From an uncultured Clostridia bacterium (GTDB lineage Bacteria > Bacillota > Clostridia > TANB77 > CAG-508), in contig CALXPN010000002.1 in NCBI GenBank assembly GCA_944390285.1, forward strand, positions 177,342-241,341: a stretch of DNA of 64,000 bases. The letters are read 5' to 3'. How positions within the stretch are numbered: position 1 is the stretch's first letter; each line of letters begins with the position of its first letter. Shown one piece after another: positions 57,459 through 64,000 of the stretch. The translations under genes and the position numbers were made by a program. The notes under the pieces were generated by a model. It ran no database searches, was not told where the DNA came from, and saw only the letters and a list, made by a program, of their open reading frames with translations.

Positions 57459-58172
57459 TTTTATTGGTTCTCTCAAGGGTTTGCCTTGACCTCTTGGATA
57501 TTTTTTTGGTGTTATTGATACTTTTTTTATAATAATTATATTTCTCTCGAGAGAATTCATTTTAATATTCTCTACTTTTTCAAATTTTCCACCTAAAATT
57601 TTTATCGCACTTTTACTTTCATTTAATTCTTCTTCATAATTTGGTCCCTTCATGCATATAGCTTGTCCTCCTATTTTTAAAAAAGGAAGCATATACTCTA
57701 AAATTGTTGGAATACTAGATACAGCTCGTGTTGTTGCAACATCATATTTCTCTCTATATGATTCTTTATTTGCAAGATCTTCTGCTCTTGTATGAATTAT
57801 GTCAACATTGTTAAGTTTAAGTTTTTCATTTATATCTTTTATTACATTTAGCTTTTTATTTACAGAATCTATTAATAAAAATTTCTTGTTTTTATTTGCA
57901 ATAGCAAGTGGTATTCCAGGAAATCCTGCACCTGTACCTATATCAATAATATCCTGATACTTTTGTAAATATTTATTGATTGTCAATGAGTCAATAAAAT
58001 GTTTAACAATAAATTCATTTTCTTCTTTTATAGCTGTTAAATTTATTTTTTCATTCCATTTTAGAATTTCATTCATATATATATATAATTGCTCTTTTTC
58101 AAAACTTGTTAAATTTACATTTAATCTTATCAAATATTCTTCTATATTATTTTTAAATTCCTCTATATTCAC
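57456..58172 (-). CDS. rsmG: 16S rRNA (guanine527-N7)-methyltransferase
   Basis: A 238-residue RsmG (GidB), which methylates G527 of 16S rRNA using S-adenosylmethionine. Motif I is DIGTGAGFPGIPLAIA (about 71-86), followed by DSVNKKLNVI and the conserved TTRAVSSI block; the C-terminal YPRGQGKPLREPIK is typical. The start is GTG at 58172, about 6 bases after AGGAG. It is the third gene of mnmE-mnmG-rsmG; its stop codon lies within the terminator that carries parS. Confidence 0.96.
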   Translation of the reverse strand: MNIEEFKNNIEEYLIRLNVNLTSFEKEQLYIYMNEILKWNEKINLTAIKEENEFIVKHFIDSLTINKYLQKYQDIIDIGTGAGFPGIPLAIANKNKKFLLIDSVNKKLNVIKDINEKLKLNNVDIIHTRAEDLANKESYREKYDVATTRAVSSIPTILEYMLPFLKIGGQAICMKGPNYEEELNESKSAIKILGGKFEKVENIKMNSLERNIIIIKKVSITPKKYPRGQGKPLREPIK

Positions 58173-58202
58173 TTAAACTCCTACCTTATTAAATTTACTT
58201 AT

Positions 58203-60074
58203 TTATTTTTTATTTTGTTCCAAATATATTAATAATACAGAAATATCTGCTGGCGAAACTCCTGAAATTCTTGAAGCTTGTCCTATAGAATATGGTTTAT
58301 ATTTATTTAGTTTTTGTCTTGCTTCTAACCTAATTCCTTTTATTGTATTATAGTCTATATTTTCAGGTAATAATTTTTTTTCTAACTTCTTAAAACTTTC
58401 AACCTGTTTTTTTTGCATATTTATATAGCCTTCATATTTTATCATTATTTCTACTTCTTCTGTAACTTGTTTATCAAGTTTAGGCCTTTCTACATCAAGT
58501 TCTTCTAATGACTTATATGTAATTTCAGTTCTTTTAAGCAATTCTGCTAGTTTCATTCCTACTGTTATTTCTGTTGTACCTTGTGCTTTTAAAAATTCAT
58601 TTGTCTTTTTATTTGGTTTTACATTAGTTGTTTCTAATCTACGAATTTCATCTTCTATTTGTTTCTTTTTTATTAAAAAGTTTCGATATCTCTCATCAGA
58701 TATAAGTCCTATATCATGCCCTATTTCTGTTAATCTTAAATCTGCATTATCTTGTCTTAATAGCAATCTGTATTCTGCTCTTGAAGTCATCATTCTATAT
58801 GGTTCTGCAGTACTTTTAGTTACTATATCATCTATTAAAACACCAATATAAGCGTCTGATCTATCTAATATTATTGGTGGTTTTCCATTTAGTTCTTGTA
58901 CAGCATTTATTCCGGCCATTAAACCTTGGCAAGCTGCTTCTTCATATCCAGAAGTTCCATTTATTTGACCTGCAAAAAACATTCCTTTAATATTTTTTAA
59001 TTCTAAAGAACTTTTTAATTGAGAAGGTTCTATACAATCATATTCTATTGCATATGCAGGTCTTGTAAATTCTGCATGTTCTAATCCAGGAAGAGTTCTA
59101 TACATTTCTATTTGTACATCTTCTGGTAGAGATGAACTCATTCCTTGAATATACATTTCCTCTGTATCAAGTCCAACAGGTTCTACAAAAATCTGATGCC
59201 TTTCTTTGTCCGCAAATCTTACTACTTTATCTTCAATTGAAGGACAATATCTTGGACCTGTTCCTTCTATTACTCCTGAATACATTGGTGATCTATGTAG
59301 ATTTTTTCTTATAATATCATGTGTTTTTTTATTTGTATATGTCAACCAACATGGTACCTGTTTTATATCTGGTACTTTATCTTCAAATGAAAATGCTTCT
59401 ATATCTTTATCACCTTCTTGTATTTCCATTTTAGAAAAATCTATACTTCTACTATTAATTCTTGCTGGTGTCCCTGTTTTGAATCTTTGAAGTTCTATAT
59501 TTAATCTTTTAAGACAGTCAGATAATTGATTTGCTGCTGCTACACCATCTGGTCCACTTTCATATGATGTTTCACCTATAAATATCTTTCCTTTTAAATA
59601 TGTACCTGTCGCTAAAATTACACAATCTACTCTGTAGATAGCTCCTAAATTTGTTTCAACCCCTTTTATTCTTCCATTTTCAACTTGTATATCAACAATT
59701 TCTGCTTGTTTTAAAAAAAGATTTTCTTGTTTTTCCAAAGTATGTTTCATTTCCATTTGATATCTTTTTCTATCTGCTTGCGCTCTTAAAGAATGTACTG
59801 CCGGTCCTTTTGATGTATTTAACATTCTTATTTGAATCATTGTTTTATCTATATTTTTGCCCATTTCTCCACCTAAGGCATCAATTTCTCTTACCAAATG
59901 ACCTTTAGATGTTCCACCTATATGTGGATTGCATGGCATATTAGCAATACACTCTAAACTAATTGAAAATAGTAAAGTTTTTTTCCCTAATCTAGCAGAA
60001 GCTAGAGCAGCCTCACATCCAGCATGTCCTGCACCTATAACTGCAACATCAAATTTTCCTGCATCATATTTCAT
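58203..60074 (-). CDS. mnmG: tRNA uridine-5-carboxymethylaminomethyl modification enzyme MnmG
   Basis: A 623-residue FAD enzyme (GidA) that, with MnmE, adds the carboxymethylaminomethyl group to wobble U34 of certain tRNAs. The FAD-binding motif [14 protein letters not shown] is at residues 13-26; [20 protein letters not shown], the redox-site region [15 protein letters not shown] and AAALILR-type [32 protein letters not shown] blocks are visible. The C-terminal [17 protein letters not shown] binds MnmE. Full family length. ATG follows GGGAG. Between mnmE and rsmG, the classical order. Confidence 0.96.
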   Translation of the reverse strand: MKYDAGKFDVAVIGAGHAGCEAALASARLGKKTLLFSISLECIANMPCNPHIGGTSKGHLVREIDALGGEMGKNIDKTMIQIRMLNTSKGPAVHSLRAQADRKRYQMEMKHTLEKQENLFLKQAEIVDIQVENGRIKGVETNLGAIYRVDCVILATGTYLKGKIFIGETSYESGPDGVAAANQLSDCLKRLNIELQRFKTGTPARINSRSIDFSKMEIQEGDKDIEAFSFEDKVPDIKQVPCWLTYTNKKTHDIIRKNLHRSPMYSGVIEGTGPRYCPSIEDKVVRFADKERHQIFVEPVGLDTEEMYIQGMSSSLPEDVQIEMYRTLPGLEHAEFTRPAYAIEYDCIEPSQLKSSLELKNIKGMFFAGQINGTSGYEEAACQGLMAGINAVQELNGKPPIILDRSDAYIGVLIDDIVTKSTAEPYRMMTSRAEYRLLLRQDNADLRLTEIGHDIGLISDERYRNFLIKKKQIEDEIRRLETTNVKPNKKTNEFLKAQGTTEITVGMKLAELLKRTEITYKSLEELDVERPKLDKQVTEEVEIMIKYEGYINMQKKQVESFKKLEKKLLPENIDYNTIKGIRLEARQKLNKYKPYSIGQASRISGVSPADISVLLIYLEQNKK

Positions 60075-60108
60075 TTATAACTTCTCCCATCTAATTTTAA
60101 ATATATTT

Positions 60109-60124
60109 GTTTCTTGTGGAACAG
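60109..60124 (+). other. Degenerate parS-like sequence between mnmE and mnmG
   Basis: TGTTTCTTGTGGAACA keeps both outer arms of parS but differs at two central positions (7 and 8); position 12 is variable in known sites. It lies in the 61-base gap between mnmE and mnmG. Possibly a decayed or weak ParB site. Confidence 0.35.
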
Positions 60125-60135
60125 ACCTAAAACAT

Positions 60136-61500
60136 TTATTTCCCTAGGCAGAATTTAGAAAATATTTCAGATATTACATCTTCTGTAACAGTTTCTCCTG
60201 TTATCTTTCCTAACTCTTCTAAAATTTCTTTCATATATGTAGAAATTATATCTATAGGCATGTTTTTTCTTATAGTATCTCTAGCTATATTTAAATTCTT
60301 TCTTGCATTTATAATTATATTTTTATGTCTTACATTACTCACTATTGTTTCACCATCATTTGCAATTTCTTTTAATTTAAATAGACTAGATATTTCTTGA
60401 TATAATCTATCTATTCCTTCCCTTGTTTTTGTAGACATTTCTACAACTGGTTTTCCTAATTTTTCTATTTCTTCTATATTTATTTTTCTCTCTAAATCTA
60501 TTTTATTTAAAATTATAATAGCATTTTTATTTTCTAACATTTTTAATATTTCTTTATCTTCATCATTCAAATTTTTATTACTATCAAAAATAGCTATTAT
60601 TATATCACTTTTTTTTGCAATTTCGATTGCTTTTTCTACACCTATTTTTTCTACAGCATCATTTGAATTTCTAATACCAGCTGTATCTATTATTTTAAGG
60701 GGAACTCCGTCTACTGAAATATATTCCTCAATAGTATCTCTTGTTGTCCCTTCAATATCTGTAACAATTGCTCTTTCTTCATTTAAAATTACATTTAATA
60801 AAGAAGATTTTCCGGCATTTGGTCTACCTATAATTGCTGTATTAATTCCCTCTCTTAATATTTTTCCATTATAAAAACTTTTTTCTAAAGATTCTAATAA
60901 TTTATCTGCTTCATCTAAAACATTTAAAATTTTGGAACTTGTTACTTCTTCTAAATCATATTCTGGATAATCTATAGTGGCTTCTATATCTGCCATTATA
61001 GAAATAATCATTTTTCTTATTTTACTAATCTTTTCTGAAAGATTTCCTTGTAACTGTTCTAAAGATATTTTAGCTTCTTTATCTGTTTTAGCATTAATAA
61101 CATCAATAACAGCCTCTGCTTGTGATAAATCTAATCTTCCATTTAAAAAAGCTCTTTTCGTAAATTCACCTGGTTCTGCTAAATTCGCCCCATTTTTTAT
61201 GCATAAATCCAATATTTTATTCATAATAACAATACCACCATGTGAATTTATTTCACACATATTTTCAGATGTATAACTTTTAGGAGCCTTAAAATAAGAT
61301 ACTAGTACTTCATCAACAATTTCTTTATTATCAACAATATTACCATATTTTATTGTATATCCTTTTATTTCATCAATATTTTGATATTTTTTAGGTTTAA
61401 ATATTTTTTCTAATATCTCAAAACAGTTTTCTCCACTCATTCTTATAATTCCTATTCCACCAATTCCTGGTGCTGTTGAAATTGCTGCAATTGTACTCAT
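60136..61500 (-). CDS. mnmE: tRNA modification GTPase MnmE
   Basis: A 454-residue GTPase (TrmE) that partners MnmG in tRNA wobble-uridine modification. N-terminal tetrahydrofolate-binding domain with GIGGIGIIRMSGEN; helical domain; inserted G domain (about 218-375) with G1 GRPNAGKSSLLN, G3 DTAGIR and G4 NKIDL; C-terminal CLGK motif with the essential Cys at the very end. Full family length. ATG after AAAGGAG. It has its own promoter at 61537-61565 and leads mnmE-mnmG-rsmG. Confidence 0.97.
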   Translation of the reverse strand: MSTIAAISTAPGIGGIGIIRMSGENCFEILEKIFKPKKYQNIDEIKGYTIKYGNIVDNKEIVDEVLVSYFKAPKSYTSENMCEINSHGGIVIMNKILDLCIKNGANLAEPGEFTKRAFLNGRLDLSQAEAVIDVINAKTDKEAKISLEQLQGNLSEKISKIRKMIISIMADIEATIDYPEYDLEEVTSSKILNVLDEADKLLESLEKSFYNGKILREGINTAIIGRPNAGKSSLLNVILNEERAIVTDIEGTTRDTIEEYISVDGVPLKIIDTAGIRNSNDAVEKIGVEKAIEIAKKSDIIIAIFDSNKNLNDEDKEILKMLENKNAIIILNKIDLERKINIEEIEKLGKPVVEMSTKTREGIDRLYQEISSLFKLKEIANDGETIVSNVRHKNIIINARKNLNIARDTIRKNMPIDIISTYMKEILEELGKITGETVTEDVISEIFSKFCLGK

Positions 61501-61536
61501 CTTTTTTCTCCTTTTTTATAAAAAATTCGCTATAGT

Positions 61537-61565
61537 ATTATATCATTATTTACATAAAATTTCAA
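61537..61565 (-). promoter_or_regulatory. Promoter of mnmE-mnmG-rsmG
   Basis: TTGAAA and TATAAT with a 17-base spacer on the minus strand, about 35 bases before the mnmE start. Confidence 0.75.
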
Positions 61566-61662
61566 TACAGCTATTATCTAAAAATAGGATTAAATTAGTT
61601 TTTATCAAAGTTATTATAATTAGAACTCTATTTTTATTACAATATAATTTTAATAAAAGTAA

Positions 61663-61702
61663 TAAAAAACATCTCTATTTCTACTATAGAGATGCTTTTT
61701 TT
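61663..61702 (-). terminator. Terminator after jag
   Basis: Stem GCATCTCTAT / ATAGAGATG with a 6-base loop and TTTTTTATT on the minus strand. It ends the rpmH-side operon. Confidence 0.85.
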
Positions 61703-61703
61703 A

Positions 61704-62396
61704 TTATTTTAATGAAACAACAACTTTTCTATAAGGTTCCTCTCCTATACTAAAAGTTTTTACTTTATCATTTTCTTGTAGTTTTGTATGAATTATTTTT
61801 CTTTCATATGCTGTCATAGGTTCTAAAGTTATAGATTTTCTAGTTTTTATAACAGTTCCAGCTATTTTTGTAGCTAAATTCTGTAAATCTTTTTCTCTTT
61901 TTTCTCTATATCCACCTATATTTACAACTACTCTTATTTTTTCTTTATTTGATTTTGAAGCAATATTAGAAATAATTGTTTGAAGGCTATTTAATACCTC
62001 TCCCCTATATCCTATTAAGTATCCTGTATCTTCGCCATCCATATCAACTTTTATAATATTGTCTTCTTCTTTTATTGTATATGTTAATTTGTTTGGAAGT
62101 TTTGCTGTAAATTCTTCTAAAAAAGCTTTTATCTTTTTTATTGCTTCTGTTTTATCAACATAAACATCTTGTTTTTTTTCCTCGTTCTTATGATGTTTTT
62201 CTTCTTGAATATTTTCTTTTAATTTCATTTCAACTTTAACAATTCTTGGTGTTAATATACTGAAAAAACTTCTTTTATCTTCTTGTTCTAATATTTTTAT
62301 ATCTACTTTATTTTTACTTACTTTTAATTCTTTTAATCCTTTTTCTATTGCTTCTGTTGATGTTTTTCCTTCAAATACATAAGTTTTATTATCCAT
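61704..62396 (-). CDS. jag: RNA-binding protein Jag (KhpB)
   Basis: A 230-residue Jag/KhpB/EloR protein. It has an N-terminal Jag_N domain (about 1-50, YVFEGKTSTEAIEKGLKEL), a Lys-rich linker, a KH domain (about 90-165, DTGYLIGYRGEVLNSLQTII) and an R3H domain at the C-terminus (about 170-230, LEPMTAYERKIIHTKL). It binds RNA and is linked to cell elongation control in Gram-positives. I choose ATG at 62396, which overlaps the yidC stop by 8 bases and follows GAGGAGG; the longer frame would start inside that binding site. The yidC-jag coupling is classical. Confidence 0.94.
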   Translation of the reverse strand: MDNKTYVFEGKTSTEAIEKGLKELKVSKNKVDIKILEQEDKRSFFSILTPRIVKVEMKLKENIQEEKHHKNEEKKQDVYVDKTEAIKKIKAFLEEFTAKLPNKLTYTIKEEDNIIKVDMDGEDTGYLIGYRGEVLNSLQTIISNIASKSNKEKIRVVVNIGGYREKREKDLQNLATKIAGTVIKTRKSITLEPMTAYERKIIHTKLQENDKVKTFSIGEEPYRKVVVSLK

Positions 62397-63240
62397 TTGA
62401 TTCTTCCTCCTCATCTTTAACTAAATTATTTATTACTAATCTTTCTACTATCATAAGTATATTACTTACAAGCCAATATAAAGCTAATCCCAAAGGAGCT
62501 ATAAGTGCAATACTAACAGCCATAACAGGCATCATTATTGTCATTTGTCTATTCATTTCTTCCATAGCATCCTGTTCTTTTTCTTTTGGCTTGTCTTCTT
62601 CTTTTATAGTATTTTCTTTTTTAGATTTTTTATTTAAACTTGTAGTTAATTTAGTTGAAATAATTGATGTTATAACATAAAGTCCTGGAATTATATAAAC
62701 TCTTGGATCCTTATAATTTTGTGTAGGAACATCGCTCAAATCTAATCCTAAAAAATTCATATTCAAATTTACTTTCTCATCTAAATATCCTTTTTCTTTT
62801 ATTATACTTATTTCTGGATATCTCAATAACTCACCTGAAGAATCTGAAATTTCTGTTGAATAAGAATTTAATAATTCTTGATCTACATGCTTCATATATG
62901 TTAGTGGTTTACTTACTAAATAAAATACTGATATTACTATTATTATTTGAATAATTGATGTTAGACAACCACTAAATGGACTCATATTCTCTTTCTTATA
63001 TAAATCCATCATTTCTTGACTTTGTCTTACCTGATCATTACTATATTTTTCTTGTATTTCTTTTACTTTTACTTGAAGTTTTGCTGATTTTTTTAAAGTT
63101 TTTTGTTGTTTTATAGAAATTGGCAACATTGCAAGTTTTAATATTATTGTAAAAATAATTATAGCAGCACCATAATTATTAACAACATTATAAATTACAT
63201 TTAATATATATCCAAATATATTAGCCAAAAAATTAAACAT
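62389..63240 (-). CDS. yidC: Membrane protein insertase YidC
   Basis: A 283-residue YidC/Oxa1 insertase. A first membrane helix (about 18-40), the cytoplasmic hairpin loop (about 45-100, SIKQQKTLKKSAKLQVKVKEI) and further helices including the block FSGCLTSIIQIIIVISVFYLVSKPL and MPVMAVSIALIAPLGLALYW are seen, followed by a charged tail ending DEEEESNG. There is no lipobox signal peptide, unlike B. subtilis SpoIIIJ. The ATG follows GAGGAGG. In the rpmH-rnpA-yidD-yidC-jag run. Confidence 0.95.
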   Translation of the reverse strand: MFNFLANIFGYILNVIYNVVNNYGAAIIIFTIILKLAMLPISIKQQKTLKKSAKLQVKVKEIQEKYSNDQVRQSQEMMDLYKKENMSPFSGCLTSIIQIIIVISVFYLVSKPLTYMKHVDQELLNSYSTEISDSSGELLRYPEISIIKEKGYLDEKVNLNMNFLGLDLSDVPTQNYKDPRVYIIPGLYVITSIISTKLTTSLNKKSKKENTIKEEDKPKEKEQDAMEEMNRQMTIMMPVMAVSIALIAPLGLALYWLVSNILMIVERLVINNLVKDEEEESNG

Positions 63241-63251
63241 ATTTTCCTCCT

Positions 63252-63461
63252 CTACTTTAATGGATCAAATCCACCTTTTGAGAAAGGATTACATCTTAAA
63301 ATTCTTTTTATTCCCTTAAATATTCCTTTTATTACTCCATATTTCTCAATTGCTTGTTTTGTATACTCAGAACATGTTGGATAATATTTACAATTATTTC
63401 CAAGAAGCTGAGAAATATGTTTTTGATAAAATTCTATTAATAATATAAATATTTTTTTCAT
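63252..63461 (-). CDS. yidD: Membrane protein insertion efficiency factor YidD
   Basis: A 69-residue YidD with the family signature [15 protein letters not shown] and [14 protein letters not shown] at the end. It has an amphipathic N-terminal helix and assists YidC-dependent membrane insertion. Starts 1 base after the rnpA stop with only a weak binding site, so probably coupled to rnpA. Confidence 0.95.
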   Translation of the reverse strand: MKKIFILLIEFYQKHISQLLGNNCKYYPTCSEYTKQAIEKYGVIKGIFKGIKRILRCNPFSKGGFDPLK

Positions 63462-63462
63462 A

Positions 63463-63807
63463 TTATTTTACCCAAACATTTGCTTTTTTCAATGTACTTT
63501 CAAAATTTTCTCTTATATTGTAAAATGTAATATCTTTAATATTTTTATCTTTATTTATAACAATTAAAATGTTTATTCCCTTCTCTATATTTTTTTCAAA
63601 ACTTTTATAATTTTCTCTTATTAATCTTTTTATTCTATTCCTTTTTACAGCCTTTCCCTGTTTTTTAGAAATAGCAATTCCTAATTTATTATAATTAGAA
63701 TTTGTTTTTTTTATATACATATGTATATATTTTCCATAAAAAAATTTTCCTTTTGAAAAAAGATTTTTAAATTCATAATTTTTCTTTAACATTATAGTAT
63801 TTTTCAT
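63463..63807 (-). CDS. rnpA: Ribonuclease P protein component
   Basis: A 114-residue protein subunit of RNase P, which helps the RNA subunit cleave the 5' leaders of tRNA precursors. The conserved RNR motif is present as [17 protein letters not shown] (about 52-68), with a central beta-sheet before it ([21 protein letters not shown]). Length is typical. Downstream of rpmH, from which it is separated by a terminator-like hairpin. Confidence 0.95.
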   Translation of the reverse strand: MKNTIMLKKNYEFKNLFSKGKFFYGKYIHMYIKKTNSNYNKLGIAISKKQGKAVKRNRIKRLIRENYKSFEKNIEKGINILIVINKDKNIKDITFYNIRENFESTLKKANVWVK

Positions 63808-63833
63808 TACTATATAACACTTCCCTATTAAAT

Positions 63834-63861
63834 AAAAAAGGGCGCGTGATGCCCTTTTTTT
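63834..63861 (-). terminator. Hairpin between rpmH and rnpA
   Basis: Stem AAAAAAGGGC / GCCCTTTTTT with a 7-base loop and T-run on both strands. It would attenuate transcription from rpmH into rnpA, matching the higher need for L34. Confidence 0.82.
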
Positions 63862-63865
63862 AATT

Positions 63866-64000
63866 TTAAGCTGATATTTTTTTTCTTCCTTTATTTCTTC
63901 TAGCTTTTAAAACTTTTCTTCCAGCTCTTGTTTGCATTCTTTTTCTGAAACCATGTACTTTATTTCTTTGTCTTTTTTTTGGTTGGTATGTTCTTTTCAT
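63866..64000 (-). CDS. rpmH: Ribosomal protein bL34
   Basis: A 44-residue large-subunit protein L34 starting [20 protein letters not shown] and ending [11 protein letters not shown], a complete family match. The ATG coincides with the last base of the window, so its promoter and ribosome binding site are outside. In Bacillota dnaA and oriC usually lie immediately upstream of rpmH. Confidence 0.97.
   Translation of the reverse strand: MKRTYQPKKRQRNKVHGFRKRMQTRAGRKVLKARRNKGRKKISA

Overview
The window is a chromosomal segment of a very AT-rich Gram-positive bacterium, most likely a Clostridia-like member of the Bacillota. The reasons are the gene order rpmH-rnpA-yidD-yidC-jag-mnmE-mnmG-rsmG-parA-parB, strong AGGAGG ribosome binding sites with frequent TTG and GTG starts, sortase-type anchors, a GerMN protein and a YabE-like G5/3D protein, and no outer-membrane genes. 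rpmH ends exactly at the right edge, so dnaA and the replication origin probably lie just outside the window. Most genes are on the minus strand, which is the expected leading strand for an origin on the right.

Layout by increasing coordinate. 1-2.9 kb: dnaB (cut by the edge), rplI and gdpP. 3-11.5 kb: a small Ig-like (BIG2) secreted protein, then rpoC and rpoB with their own promoter and a folded leader RNA; no rplJ/rplL precede them. 11.5-12 kb: a foreign-looking, more GC-rich coiled-coil gene. 12-14 kb: an exported protein of unknown function and an AI-2E family permease. 14.2-25.9 kb: one 3908-residue surface protein that looks like two surface proteins joined end to end. 26-29 kb: comM-dprA-yraN. 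29-32 kb: a G5/3D protein, htpX and lemA. 32-37.5 kb: a sortase-anchored cohesin-like protein beside a leucine-rich-repeat protein with a C-terminal dockerin, which may be a surface cohesin-dockerin pair. 37.8-44.7 kb: tatD, a possibly frameshifted gene, acpS, two membrane proteins without clear function (one made of WG repeats), rsmI, a trmN6-type methyltransferase and a GerMN protein. 44.9-50.2 kb (plus strand): a hemolysin III family membrane protein and a 1445-residue acyl-CoA dehydratase activase-like protein.

50.2-54.6 kb holds no recognisable gene. It is 4.4 kb of extreme A+T with three copies of a 15-mer and one stem-loop that carries its main GC-rich island. To its right are two serine tRNAs and three DnaA-box-like 9-mers. 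55-64 kb is the classical origin-proximal block: a DUF4446 protein, parB, parA, a 14-bp tandem repeat array, a parS-like site built into the rsmG terminator, rsmG, mnmG, mnmE, jag, yidC, yidD, rnpA and rpmH.

The housekeeping genes are ordinary. The points that deserve attention are the fused giant surface protein, the cohesin/dockerin neighbours, the gene desert with its repeats, the parS-terminator overlap with the adjacent 14-bp repeats, and the rpoB leader RNA. All functions are inferred by reading the sequence; no database search was run.
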